The notes under the pieces are model-generated. The model made no database searches. It worked only from the letters and a program-made list of their open reading frames with translations, and was not told the origin of the DNA. Position numbers and translations under genes: made by a program. This document shows, in pieces, positions 21,303 through 31,573 of a stretch of 51,151 nt of DNA (position 1 is its first letter; every line of letters starts with the position of its first letter). Source of the DNA: a virus; the IMG/VR virus record IMGVR_UViG_3300027822_000017, positions 1 to 51,151 of that record; one strand, 5' to 3'.

Positions 21303-24300
21303 TAGTCTCTCCCATCAAGCTTCTTACGTAAGTCACGTACACGTCTACTAATAGCAGATTGTGATATACGCTCGCTGATAGCTACCTGTCTATTAAACTC
21401 CCTGATAGCTAACCTAGCTTCCCTTCTGTCTTCTTTATCACCACTAATAAGAGCCATAGCGATACCTCGCATAAGTTTCTTCTTCTTATCCCCAGTAGTC
21501 CGTTCTATACGCTTCTCCATCCAATACTTAGATGAGTGTCTAGAGTACTCAAGCGAAGTGAAGCCCATCATCCTAGCAACAGCATCCTTAGAATCAAAGT
21601 CCTTTTCCATAAGAGTGTCATAAGCATTATGAGCTGTACCTTCAGTTCCCCATCTAACAGCCTTAGAAGTACTGGCATATATAGATGGCATGAATTTTTC
21701 CATCCCTTGATGAAACTTACCTTCTGACATTAGCTGAATACCATCAGGTACTGAGCCAATACGGCTACCAACAGGTCCAATTATCGAAGCCAAAACTTCA
21801 TCAGCCCACTGCTTAGGTGTACCACCACCATCAGGAATCCTAAAGAACATCTTGTCAAGGCTAACTCTTCCTGAAAGATTAGTTCCAGTCATATAAGATA
21901 CTAAACCATTCATGACTATCTCACTACCGTCCTCTCCAAAGTTATCTACAGTCCACTCCCTGAACTCTTCATGTGCATCTTCATCATCATCAAAGTACAA
22001 TGTGTCCATTAGCAACATCAACACTGAATTCAATGGCAATGCCATAGAACCACCAAACATAGCTGTCATAATCATAGTACCAGCTATCTGCTTACGGGCT
22101 TCCTTCTTATTCTCTGGTGAACTCTCCTTATTTATAGCCCTCTTAACATTGTTCAGCATGTAGAATGCCATCTTAATTGGATAGGATTTAAATGCCAATG
22201 CTACAGCACCTAGGTCTGTCCGTTGAAGCCTACTCTTACCTTCCTCTGAATAATCGAAATGTATATCATTAATAGACTTCCCTGAGAATAGTACAGCCTC
22301 TTCATGTACTGCGGCTTCATCATATGACTGTCCGCTTTCCAGTGCAACATTCTTAGCATTATCTACGTATAGACGATAAGCTGCTAGACCTGCACTAACA
22401 CGGTTAGCAATCTCGGCATGGTGGAACATGAAAGCTGAATACTCAACAGCTGTATCCATCTTAGAGTTCATCCCTGTCACTGGACCTTCAGCTAATTGTG
22501 TATGCAAGTTAGCTTGAGTCATATCAAGAGTACCTTGCTTCTGCCATTCCTGGAAAGCTTTCTTCTCATTCCCCTTTAAGAACTTCTCCCCTTGATTCAA
22601 TCCTATAACAGTATCCGACAATGCCTTAGTCATCGCCATACTAGACTTGATAGCACCAAACTGGCTACCTAATATAGGAACACCAACGATAGCATTCTGA
22701 GTTAAGTTAATCATAGCTGAAGATACGTTGAACCCAAGGTTCAGCACGAAGTTCCACTTAGATGCAGCAGATGACCAATTGGCCCTTACCTTACCTGCTA
22801 GGTCTTCACGTGTAATAACTTCACTTAAGGTAGCTTCTGCTTGAAACTTAGCTTCTATCTCCTTCTTATTACCTTTAGGCAACTTACTCACTTCTATCTT
22901 AGCTGCTTCAAGTACATTAGCTCTCTTGCTTGAATACATACGACGAGAGATATCTTGATAGAAGTTAATTGTAGATGCGATACCACGGACAACATCAGTA
23001 CTTGCTCCATGTACGAAGCGTCTGGTACGCATACGGTCTTTCAGTGCAGCACTAGGAGCCATTTGCATGAAAGTCTTCCACAGAGCTTCCTGTGCAACCT
23101 CGCTTCCACCCATCTCACTAACTATCCGTTCTGCTTTCTTATACAACTCAGGGTCCATAGTGCTCTTAGCATCATGTGAGAACTTAGCTAATGTACCTAC
23201 ATCATTAATTGTATACCCTTCCTTCCGTAGTTGGTCTGCTTCATTATTCAAATCCACAATCCGGTCACTAAAGCTGACATACTGTCTACCCTGCGTATCA
23301 GTAGCATCTAAACGATACTTACCGAAACGCTGCATAGGGAAGTAATTGCCTTTAGATACACTCTTCTTGAATGTACCAATCATAGTACGCAACTCAGATG
23401 AACGCTCAGCACTCATACCTAAATCAGCTACTTGGGTTTCCAAAGCTACGATGTACTTATTAGCTTGGTCCTTATAGTATGCTTCAATCTTACGATAGAG
23501 AGACTGTGCTAATGGACTCATCTTATTGAAACGACGAGTACCTTCCTGACTAGTCTCAGTTGTGGTAGCCTTAACCATCAACTCCTGTAGTTCATTATAA
23601 CTCTTCTGGTCTGTCTTCTGTAGTACAGACAATGGAGCTAACACTTCCTTATTAGCCTTATCTATATTAGCATGAGCCTCAGCACGTGTTACATTAGTAA
23701 TGTTCTCTAATGCACCTAAGCTAGTGATACCTTGCCCAACTGCTTTCAGAATCAAGTCTGACTGCGGGATGAACCCTAAGAACTTATCACCAACCTTTCC
23801 AGCAAAGTGCTTAGCATTATCCCAAGCTGTAGCATGTATGTTCTGTGGAGCCTTAGCTACTTGAGAAACAAACTCAGTTTCTTCAGTTCCAATAACATCA
23901 GCTGCTACTGCTTCAGCAACACTGACATCCATGCCACCTTCTTCAAAGTCAGATATCAGTTGTGCCTCAATGTCAGCTGCCTCTTCTGCCTGAATAATAC
24001 CTTCAGCTTTTATTCTAGCATATTCCTTAATATTACTACCAGCTTGTCTCTGTATAAGAGCATCAGCCATCATAACCATATGACTAACCCGTAAGTCAGC
24101 TTTCGGGTCACCCATAGCTTGTCTGAAAGCTTGCTTGATTCGCTCTATCATACGCTTGTAAAAAGGGACATTAACTGCTTCCGATTGAATCAAATAAGCA
24201 ACTGTCTCTTCTTCTAGATTAAAGAACTGTGGCTGGGAACTCTTAGCCTTAGCCTGTTTAGCTCTCCGTCTTGCCATAAAGACTAACCAATGGTCAGGGT

Positions 24301-27300
24301 CCTTATCGTCTTTTAGTATCCTCTCTATATCACCTAAGACTCTCTTCCATGCTGGCGACTTAGACATTAACTCATGAACACCTTTCTCATGCATCAACAA
24401 ACTAACTTCTTCACCTTTAGTAACTCTGTCTGCAATAATGGTTATTTTATTTTGACCATCAATAAAAGCTGTAACATCAGCAGAGCGATTATCTATTTCA
24501 AAATCTTTCAGGTCTGCTGCTGTATTAACAATACGTACATTGCCAGTACCCTGAGTAAAGTCAGTACCAAATGCCTTAATGAATGCTTCCTTCATTAATT
24601 TGACTGAAGATGGATTGTCAATCTTATAATTTAAATTGATGGCTTCTCTAGTAAGCCCATCAGCCATGTGCTGCTCAATAGCGTTCTTAGCTGCTTCTAC
24701 AAAAGAAACATCCTCAGAAGCTTTTATATTCTCAGCTTGTTGATATACCTCAGGATTCTTCTCAGCATACGTGATGGCATTCTGGTCGATACCAGCATTA
24801 ATCCATCCATTACGCTGCTCATCCTGTCTAGTATTTGTTTCTGCATCTGCTTCCTTATTAGCATCAAGCCAAGCTTTAGCATCTTCCTTGCTAACCATTC
24901 CAGTATCTTCGGTAATAGAAATCTCTGCTAACTTCCTGACAGATGGTTCAGATAAACGACCATCAAAAATGGCATCATCTAGCGTATCCACATTATACGT
25001 ATACGTACCTTTCTTACCCTTAGCAGACTTCTTAGTGGCCTTAGGGGTTGTTTCCTGCGCTTTAACTTCAACCTTATCCTTAGTATCAACTTCTGTTTCT
25101 GTTGCAACTGGAGCCACCTCACCTTCAGTTTCAATAGTAGTTTGTACAGCAACTTCCTTACCTATCTCAGCATTCACTTCCACTTCATTTTCTTGTACAG
25201 CTTTAGCTTTAGTAGCCACATCTTCTATCTTCTTAACAGCAGTCTCTTGTTTAGCAACTACATCAGCTAACTTCTTATCAGCTTTAGACAACTTCTGCTT
25301 AACAACCTTACCATCACGCTGACCAACTACAGGATTACCCTCTACATCAATACCACGACTAGCTAGTAGACGATTCAGATTAGCTTCAACTGGAGAATGT
25401 ATATCCCCCATGTCATCTTCAAACTGACCTTCACCTAAGTAATTCCAATCCTCACGCTCTGTAAGAAACTTTTCTCTAGGAGTAATATCAACATTAGGCT
25501 TAGTAGTACTAGATGCTGTGTTTGATTCCTGTTTGATTTCGACAGGTGTTCCCACAACCCCCTTATCCTGTACTTTACTGAATGCTGTATTAACAACATC
25601 TTCTTCCTGCTTCTGTGCTGCTGCTTCAGCTTCGTTCTGTTCAACTTCCTTAGCTGTAACCCTGTCCTTCATACGCTTAACCTGTTTGGCTGGCATGACA
25701 ACTGGATTACCTTTATTGTTTCCCTTCTTATCTAGCTTCTGTACGGTGTACTCATTAGTTTCTGGATTAAAACTTTCTACTATTGCTTCTGTAGAACGCT
25801 TACCTTCACGTACTGTAACAAATGCTGCATCCTCTAATCGAGTAGCTTCTAATTCTTTAACTGTTTCAGCTTTAACCTTAGCTGCTTTCTTAACTTCCTT
25901 AAGTTTAACCTTAGCTTCTCTAACCTGTGCATCTTCCTTAATGATTTCTACCTGCTCAGCAGCGATCTGGGCTGCTTCAATGTTCTTAGGAGTAGGACGA
26001 TTCTGTGCAACCTTAGTAGCTTTCTCTTGTTTAACAACAGCTTGTCTTAATTTACGTGCTGTCTTATTATCATTCACCTTGGTGATAAGATTAACTGCTT
26101 CTGTCTCTGCCTGAGTGACAATATCATTAGTGGTAACTGGAGCTTCTACTTCAACTACTTCTTCAGCAGACGGTTTAAGGGTTGGAGTAACATCAGCAGG
26201 CATGTTAACTGTTAATGGTTCAGCTTCGTTTGTAACAACACCAGAACGAGGGGCAGCTGTGGTCTCTCCCATAGTTGCTAATATCTCTTGGTCAGCTGCA
26301 CGAGCAGGAGCAGTATCCTGGTCAACTTGTGTGAACTCTTGAAATACATCTACAGCTATATCGTTCTGTAGAATGGTATCTAGTTCTGCATTATTAGCAG
26401 CTAACTCTGCACTACGTTCAGCAGCCAATCTCTCATTGTTTGCTTTCTGTTGGATAGCTGCTGCTGGTCCACCAATTAGACCACCACCGAATGCTCCACC
26501 AATAGCACCACCTAAAGCTACATCACCCAGTTCACCAACATCAACACCTTTCTCAGTACCGACATGAGTAGTGAGATATTCAGCAGGTTCCTGTACCAAA
26601 CCTTCAGTAGCACTCTCTTTCAGTATACGCTTACCAATCTCCTTAGTAAGGGCACCCTTACCAGCCTGCTCTACAATCTCCTTACCAGCTTTAACATCAA
26701 TCAGCTTACCAAAGGACCACTTATCCATAAGAGTTGCTACAGCATTACCTGGAGCCACCTTAGCATAGTCACCAAAGGTAGGTTCTTCTCTTCCATCATT
26801 AGTAGCACGCTCTTCAGCTAATTCATTTTCACGGGCTGTAAAGTATAGAGGAAGACTAGCATACATACCTGCCATGTCTACCATACTACGGCCTAATGTA
26901 TCAAGGCCAAATCCAACAACATTAGTGATAGTCGGGTCTTCCTTCATCTTACTCAATGTATACTGCTGTTCATAGCCTAAGTCAACATCAGACAGGGCTT
27001 CATCTATTCTGTTGAATGGCGTTTCCTGCTTATCAATCTCTTCAGGTGTAAAAAATCCTATATCAAATCCACTATCTTCATTACGTAAGTTATAACCAAC
27101 ACGTAGGTCACCACCTAATACATCGGTAAGTCCTTCCCTTGCATCTTCTGCTGCACCAGCCAAGCCTGCACCTAAATCAGTAGCACGCTCTCCCATACCT
27201 CTAGCAATATTAGAGAAGAATCCATTATTTTCTTCTACTGTTTCTTCTTCAACATCACTATTCATTACTGAGTAGTAATCATAACTTTCTAATTCTTGGT

Positions 27301-27343
27301 CTAGAGCGTCTAACTCTGCTTGGTCTTCTGGTGTAAATGGCAT
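21302..27343 (-). CDS. Giant (2013-residue) virion-ejected polyvalent protein
   Basis: Located where T7 places gp16, but larger. A low-complexity acidic N-terminus is followed by a Gly/Ala membrane-like stretch near 276-300 (GGAIGGAFGGGLIGGPAAA). A long Lys/Glu/Ala coiled or disordered section spans about 390-800. A HEKGVHE motif near 984 resembles the metallopeptidase-like domain of phage polyvalent proteins. The C-terminal region, including AFKSYPIKMAFYMLNNV near 1714 and a following hydrophobic stretch, resembles an LPD38-type domain. It probably enters the cell with the DNA; the enzymatic role is unproven. No classic lytic transglycosylase motif was found. Confidence 0.7.
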   Translation of the reverse strand: MPFTPEDQAELDALDQELESYDYYSVMNSDVEEETVEENNGFFSNIARGMGERATDLGAGLAGAAEDAREGLTDVLGGDLRVGYNLRNEDSGFDIGFFTPEEIDKQETPFNRIDEALSDVDLGYEQQYTLSKMKEDPTITNVVGFGLDTLGRSMVDMAGMYASLPLYFTARENELAEERATNDGREEPTFGDYAKVAPGNAVATLMDKWSFGKLIDVKAGKEIVEQAGKGALTKEIGKRILKESATEGLVQEPAEYLTTHVGTEKGVDVGELGDVALGGAIGGAFGGGLIGGPAAAIQQKANNERLAAERSAELAANNAELDTILQNDIAVDVFQEFTQVDQDTAPARAADQEILATMGETTAAPRSGVVTNEAEPLTVNMPADVTPTLKPSAEEVVEVEAPVTTNDIVTQAETEAVNLITKVNDNKTARKLRQAVVKQEKATKVAQNRPTPKNIEAAQIAAEQVEIIKEDAQVREAKVKLKEVKKAAKVKAETVKELEATRLEDAAFVTVREGKRSTEAIVESFNPETNEYTVQKLDKKGNNKGNPVVMPAKQVKRMKDRVTAKEVEQNEAEAAAQKQEEDVVNTAFSKVQDKGVVGTPVEIKQESNTASSTTKPNVDITPREKFLTEREDWNYLGEGQFEDDMGDIHSPVEANLNRLLASRGIDVEGNPVVGQRDGKVVKQKLSKADKKLADVVAKQETAVKKIEDVATKAKAVQENEVEVNAEIGKEVAVQTTIETEGEVAPVATETEVDTKDKVEVKAQETTPKATKKSAKGKKGTYTYNVDTLDDAIFDGRLSEPSVRKLAEISITEDTGMVSKEDAKAWLDANKEADAETNTRQDEQRNGWINAGIDQNAITYAEKNPEVYQQAENIKASEDVSFVEAAKNAIEQHMADGLTREAINLNYKIDNPSSVKLMKEAFIKAFGTDFTQGTGNVRIVNTAADLKDFEIDNRSADVTAFIDGQNKITIIADRVTKGEEVSLLMHEKGVHELMSKSPAWKRVLGDIERILKDDKDPDHWLVFMARRRAKQAKAKSSQPQFFNLEEETVAYLIQSEAVNVPFYKRMIERIKQAFRQAMGDPKADLRVSHMVMMADALIQRQAGSNIKEYARIKAEGIIQAEEAADIEAQLISDFEEGGMDVSVAEAVAADVIGTEETEFVSQVAKAPQNIHATAWDNAKHFAGKVGDKFLGFIPQSDLILKAVGQGITSLGALENITNVTRAEAHANIDKANKEVLAPLSVLQKTDQKSYNELQELMVKATTTETSQEGTRRFNKMSPLAQSLYRKIEAYYKDQANKYIVALETQVADLGMSAERSSELRTMIGTFKKSVSKGNYFPMQRFGKYRLDATDTQGRQYVSFSDRIVDLNNEADQLRKEGYTINDVGTLAKFSHDAKSTMDPELYKKAERIVSEMGGSEVAQEALWKTFMQMAPSAALKDRMRTRRFVHGASTDVVRGIASTINFYQDISRRMYSSKRANVLEAAKIEVSKLPKGNKKEIEAKFQAEATLSEVITREDLAGKVRANWSSAASKWNFVLNLGFNVSSAMINLTQNAIVGVPILGSQFGAIKSSMAMTKALSDTVIGLNQGEKFLKGNEKKAFQEWQKQGTLDMTQANLHTQLAEGPVTGMNSKMDTAVEYSAFMFHHAEIANRVSAGLAAYRLYVDNAKNVALESGQSYDEAAVHEEAVLFSGKSINDIHFDYSEEGKSRLQRTDLGAVALAFKSYPIKMAFYMLNNVKRAINKESSPENKKEARKQIAGTMIMTAMFGGSMALPLNSVLMLLMDTLYFDDDEDAHEEFREWTVDNFGEDGSEIVMNGLVSYMTGTNLSGRVSLDKMFFRIPDGGGTPKQWADEVLASIIGPVGSRIGSVPDGIQLMSEGKFHQGMEKFMPSIYASTSKAVRWGTEGTAHNAYDTLMEKDFDSKDAVARMMGFTSLEYSRHSSKYWMEKRIERTTGDKKKKLMRGIAMALISGDKEDRREARLAIREFNRQVAISERISQSAISRRVRDLRKKLDGRD

Positions 27344-27359
27344 AATAACCTCTTATTAA

Positions 27360-28334
27360 TTATCTAGGAACTCTGAGTGATTCAAGCAGTCCCCCATTAA
27401 ATAGATTGGGATTTAGTGTTTTATTCTTTGTATCTTCTCTAGCTAACTCTTCCTTTAGTTTCTCAGCCTGTGCTATCTCTGCAATTTTCTGTTTAGATAA
27501 AACTTGACCTGGGTATTGATTACTGATTCTAGCAACATCAGCATCAGGTACTCCTTTTATAATCTTAGAAGTTTTTACTGGAGCTTTATTAGCTGGAGAT
27601 ATTGTACCAACTCCTGCCTGCTTAGCTGCTAGTAACTCTTCCTTACGTCTACGAAGTGAATCATACTTCTCTTTAGCTGCAGGGTCCGCTGCCATATAAA
27701 TAGCATTCTTAGCACCACGAATTTGCTTAATCCTCTTATCATCATCACCTGGGATTAGTGCTTCTAACTCTGTGTTCAAGTCTTTAAGCTGAGCTTTCTG
27801 TACATCATTAAGTTTAACAGGTTTATCCTTATAGGTATTGTTTGCTTTACCAGACTTACGTGGACTATTAGCACTATCCCTAGCTGTCTGTGCTCTTGAA
27901 GTAGCTGCTGCTCCTTCCGCTGAGTACTTACTAGCTGCTGCTCTCTCCTTAGCAATGCTAGCCTCAGCCTTGGCTGTATCAAGTGCAAGTTTCTTACTCT
28001 CACGTGAAGCAGGGTCATCGTACAGGGCATCTACTCTGTCTCGTTCAGCTTGGTCCATCAAACCCATACGCTCTTCCTTACCCAGCTGAGCTTCTAATGC
28101 CCTACCTTCTTTATCAATCTGCCTAGTACTAGCTCTGCCTTCGGCCGCAATTTGTCTCTTCTCAATAGCTGCATTCTTCCAGCTATCCATAGCTGAATTA
28201 CGTAAGCTACTTGCTAGATTAGCATTAGCTCCATTATCTAAAACAGCCGCCATTTGTGCTCCAGTACTACCTACAACATCCTGTGTACGGATATCGCCTA
28301 GACTACTGAATCCTGACATACTTGGTGCTGCCAT
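27360..28334 (-). CDS. Internal virion (ejection) protein, coiled coil
   Basis: A 324-residue protein rich in Ala, Lys and Glu, with long helical stretches (residues about 55-155, IEKRQIAAEGRASTRQIDKE) and a basic linker PRKSGKANNTYKDKP. It lies directly upstream of the giant protein gene and overlaps the previous gene by one base. Position and composition match T7 gp14/gp15-type core or ejection proteins. Assignment is by context. Confidence 0.6.
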   Translation of the reverse strand: MAAPSMSGFSSLGDIRTQDVVGSTGAQMAAVLDNGANANLASSLRNSAMDSWKNAAIEKRQIAAEGRASTRQIDKEGRALEAQLGKEERMGLMDQAERDRVDALYDDPASRESKKLALDTAKAEASIAKERAAASKYSAEGAAATSRAQTARDSANSPRKSGKANNTYKDKPVKLNDVQKAQLKDLNTELEALIPGDDDKRIKQIRGAKNAIYMAADPAAKEKYDSLRRRKEELLAAKQAGVGTISPANKAPVKTSKIIKGVPDADVARISNQYPGQVLSKQKIAEIAQAEKLKEELAREDTKNKTLNPNLFNGGLLESLRVPR

Positions 28335-28795
28335 TATACTTCCCCTTCTATTGGGCCACCTGAGAGTACACCTTGAGGTGCTACATCGGTAGCTGGTGTT
28401 TCCTGTCCTCCTACCTTAGACATCATCTCTTGGATAGCTGGGTCCTGTTGAATTAAAGCTGCTATGTCTGGGTTAGTAGAGAGAACCATCTGCATTGTGC
28501 TATTTATAATTTCGTCAAATGGAACACCTTCCGATGTGATTCCAACCTTCTCCAAAGACTCAAGTAAGTCTGCTATTAGTAAGACAGCCAGTGCAAATAA
28601 AACATTAAGGTCTGTTACACCAGCATCTTTAACTGTCGAATCTATAATTTTACTCACTAGCTGAGAGATAGGCATAACACTATCACCAGCAGCCTCTACT
28701 TGATCTGCCATAGAATCAAATGCACCATCTACGTAGATTGCGCTATAAGCTTCTTGAAATAGTGGTTGTACTTGGTTAATGATTTCCGGGTCCAT
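28334..28795 (-). CDS. Virion-associated hypothetical protein
   Basis: A 153-residue acidic protein with a hydrophobic helix (LNVLFALAVLLIADLLESL, residues about 60-78) and a Pro/Gly-rich tail. The ATG at 28795 is chosen because AGGAGC precedes it; a longer frame to 28870 runs into the preceding gene. It lies in the internal-protein cluster. Not recognised. Confidence 0.55.
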   Translation of the reverse strand: MDPEIINQVQPLFQEAYSAIYVDGAFDSMADQVEAAGDSVMPISQLVSKIIDSTVKDAGVTDLNVLFALAVLLIADLLESLEKVGITSEGVPFDEIINSTMQMVLSTNPDIAALIQQDPAIQEMMSKVGGQETPATDVAPQGVLSGGPIEGEV

Positions 28796-28796
28796 A

Positions 28797-29555
28797 TTAA
28801 GCTCCTGCTGCTTGTCGACTACTACGACCAAAGTCATATACGTATGTTGGTGCCGCACCCTTACGAGCACGTGTGGCTTCTAAGTCTGCACGTTTACGAG
28901 CTTCTTGGTCTTCAAGGAACTCTAACTGGTCATCCTGTTTCTTCTTATCTAGTAAGTATCCAGCTCCCATCTTAGCCATATTGAATAAGTTCTGCTTACC
29001 TCCAACAGCTTCACCAGCTTTAGCTAGCAGAGAACCATCTTCAGTCGATACTAAATCTCCAACAGAATCGACAACACCTTTACCTGTTTCCAGCACACTA
29101 TCCCAGCCTTCCCCAATTGAATCTCCTAAGTTACTTAGGAAACCACCTTCGCTCTTAGATGCAAGATTAGATACTTGACCTACCTCTGGACTAATTGCTG
29201 CACCACTACCCGTTACTAGTCCACCAATAGCTGTATCACCAACAGACCCAACAACATCTCCTATGCCACCTGTTACAGCTCCATCGAATACACTGGAGGT
29301 CATGCCAGCAGAGTCAAGAAACCCTGCACCAGAAGCTTCTGCAAATGACTGGCCACCAACTTCGGCCGAGAGTGATGTGGCATCCCCTGCAACCTGTGTA
29401 CCGAATGCACCTGTACTAGATAAACCCATATACGCACCAAATCCACCAGCTATAGCTCCCATGATGTTACCATCTTTCAGAGCTTTAACTGCACTAACTG
29501 CACTGTATGCTGTCATAGCATAAGTAATGATTGTCCCTATTGTAGCTGAAGCCAT
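28797..29555 (-). CDS. Gly/Ala-rich internal virion protein
   Basis: A 252-residue protein. The N-terminal half is glycine/alanine-rich and membrane-like (residues 1-50, IMGAIAGGFGAYMGL; later VVGSVGDTAIGGLVTG). The C-terminus is a charged helix (KKKQDDQLEFLEDQEARKRA). This matches the small internal or ejection proteins that form a trans-envelope channel in T7-like phages, such as gp14. Assignment is by composition and position. It overlaps the GNAT-like gene by one base. Confidence 0.6.
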   Translation of the reverse strand: MASATIGTIITYAMTAYSAVSAVKALKDGNIMGAIAGGFGAYMGLSSTGAFGTQVAGDATSLSAEVGGQSFAEASGAGFLDSAGMTSSVFDGAVTGGIGDVVGSVGDTAIGGLVTGSGAAISPEVGQVSNLASKSEGGFLSNLGDSIGEGWDSVLETGKGVVDSVGDLVSTEDGSLLAKAGEAVGGKQNLFNMAKMGAGYLLDKKKQDDQLEFLEDQEARKRADLEATRARKGAAPTYVYDFGRSSRQAAGA

Positions 29556-29971
29556 TATTCTTTTCCTCTCATATCAAATATTACACCTATCTGTTCCATA
29601 CCAAATCTCTCCAACATCTTATTAGTTGCCTCTGTCCCAGTAGAAACAAATGTACGATATAGAACCCCATCTCCCCATCTATCAATCCATGGTTGAGCTT
29701 CTTTCAATAGTCTGAATCCGCTACCAGCTGTTCGTGAATAGAAACAAGCTTCCTGTATACTACTCTGTGTTGAGAAGTGACTTTCAACTAGCATGAATAT
29801 TAGTACAGCCGATACCTCCTTGTTGGTAAGTATTAATGTTTTAGGGTTATCTACCTCCCTCTCTAGGAGTAACCTAACTTTTCTTTTACTAAAATAACCT
29901 TTGGAGTCTTTAGCTTGATGTTCCTCAAGTAACTCTAACATCGGTTCTAGTTGTTCAATTTCAAATTTCAA
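29555..29971 (-). CDS. GNAT-like protein in the internal-protein cluster
   Basis: A 138-residue protein. LILTNKEVSAVLIFMLVES, AGSGFRLLKEAQPWIDRWG and MLERFGMEQIGVIFDM follow the GNAT order (strands, an acyl-CoA-binding helix start, and the final G-F/M-x-x-x-G strand). GNAT-like proteins at this place are known near T7 gp13-type genes. Acetyltransferase activity is doubtful because the pyrophosphate loop is weak. Confidence 0.5.
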   Translation of the reverse strand: MKFEIEQLEPMLELLEEHQAKDSKGYFSKRKVRLLLEREVDNPKTLILTNKEVSAVLIFMLVESHFSTQSSIQEACFYSRTAGSGFRLLKEAQPWIDRWGDGVLYRTFVSTGTEATNKMLERFGMEQIGVIFDMRGKE

Positions 29972-29980
29972 TACAGCCTC

Positions 29981-31564
29981 CTAGTATGTAGATACACATT
30001 TCCCATTCCTCCACATACTCGGGTAGATACATGCAGCTTTAGCTTCTTTGTACCCATCCGGAACATCTAAGTAATTAATACCATCTGCTAGAGCAGCATC
30101 ATAGCGTGCGTATAGGTCATCATAGTACATCTGGTTTCCTTTCTGCATAACTGGAACTTTTAGTAACTCCCTACTGTCACTCTCCCATATATGGTCTATA
30201 CCCTGTCTTGGTGGTATTATCTCAAATGAATTCTGTAGCCTTCCAAAGTCATCTCTAACCTTTCCTATATAAAACATATCTGTAAAGAACTCATCTAGCT
30301 CTTCAGTAGTAGAATCACTTGATACATACTTACTCTTATTAACTTTATAGAATTCCATCTTATCAGTGAATGCCTGCTTATCCTCAGGACTGGCATTCGG
30401 TAAGTTCAATCTGGATAGCTCAGGAAGTAAATCATCTGTGATAGTTGACCATAGTGGAATCATATCTCGTTCTTGGTGGGTGGTCTCTCCATGTATGTTA
30501 TCCATAATATTACCAGAGAGTCTATCTAAATCTTTATACTCATGTATAGCATCATCTATATCCCAAACAAACTGACTGTCTTCCCTATCGCCTACGTTAT
30601 ACGGTGTCAAGTTATCAATAAAACTTATGCCATATGGATTGTCTTCTATCTTCAGAAATTGATTACTTACTACGTCATCAGTTGCAGACTGTATGCTATT
30701 ACCAAGTCCTACTAACAGGTCATATTTATCCTCAGGATGCAAATCAGATAACATAATACCAGCATACCCATTTAGGTAATGTTTCTGTAATCCTGACTTA
30801 TCTCTTAGTATCCTATTAGCTAATTCATTAGAAGAACGCATATACAACATATCTATATCATCTGCATGTTTTACTGCTTGGAGCGAAGAGTCATATCTAA
30901 ATTGATTAGCAGTATTAACTTCGGTATAAGCCTGATTCAAATCAAGATATTTAGAAGCTAGTCCATACCCATAATCCATAGTAGCTAGTGAATTATCATG
31001 CATCTTAGTTTGTCTGTCTACAAGGTAGTCCTGTTGAGTCTTCATCAACTCTTCAAGATTAACCTTTCCTAAGTCCATTAGTTCCTTAGTATCCTCAAGC
31101 TCTTCTTCTCTTCTAGTACTCTCTAATACATAACCGAACTCATCAAGAGTCTGATTACCTGCTGCTTCAACACTCTGGTTATTAAATACTGCTGCCTGAT
31201 TATACTCCTGTAAGTCTAATTCATTTTCTTGGTATACATTGAAAGCACCTGTCATTGTCTCGCTGTACGCCATATCAAAAGCATTATCAATAGCTGAAAC
31301 TTCACCCATACCCTCAGTAAAGCCACTCTCAAGCATACCAGCCTTCTCACTAGCATCTCTACTATTAGCTCTAGCATCTTTTATGTACTGACTATTATAA
31401 TCTAATAGACTATCTAGATTAGAGGATAGGGTATTGGCTTGACCTGGATGTGGATAGAAGGAATCTAACCAGTCGACTGCCTCATCCCTTTTATCTGATA
31501 TCTGTCCTCTACTTCCTGTAAGGCTACCAGTCAGTTCTCCATATAAATCATTGTAGTCAGGCAT
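29981..31564 (-). CDS. Virion protein, paralogue of its upstream neighbour
   Basis: A 527-residue acidic helical protein. It shares blocks with the gene at 31574-32605: LDYNSQYIKDARANS against LDTNSPYIQRARTKA, and RDKSGLQKHYLNGYAGI against KQESGLYAAYLNAYSAI, in the same order. The C-terminus is distinct (ACIYPSMWRNGKCVSTY) with two cysteines. Probably an internal or tail-associated protein; function not recognised. Confidence 0.6.
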   Translation of the reverse strand: MPDYNDLYGELTGSLTGSRGQISDKRDEAVDWLDSFYPHPGQANTLSSNLDSLLDYNSQYIKDARANSRDASEKAGMLESGFTEGMGEVSAIDNAFDMAYSETMTGAFNVYQENELDLQEYNQAAVFNNQSVEAAGNQTLDEFGYVLESTRREEELEDTKELMDLGKVNLEELMKTQQDYLVDRQTKMHDNSLATMDYGYGLASKYLDLNQAYTEVNTANQFRYDSSLQAVKHADDIDMLYMRSSNELANRILRDKSGLQKHYLNGYAGIMLSDLHPEDKYDLLVGLGNSIQSATDDVVSNQFLKIEDNPYGISFIDNLTPYNVGDREDSQFVWDIDDAIHEYKDLDRLSGNIMDNIHGETTHQERDMIPLWSTITDDLLPELSRLNLPNASPEDKQAFTDKMEFYKVNKSKYVSSDSTTEELDEFFTDMFYIGKVRDDFGRLQNSFEIIPPRQGIDHIWESDSRELLKVPVMQKGNQMYYDDLYARYDAALADGINYLDVPDGYKEAKAACIYPSMWRNGKCVSTY

Positions 31565-31573
31565 ATGTTACTC

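Noticed and set aside
24771-26114. Long plus-strand frames opposite the giant ejection protein
   Set aside because: They mirror its Ala/Lys/Glu low-complexity coding bias and have no ribosome sites; antisense shadows.
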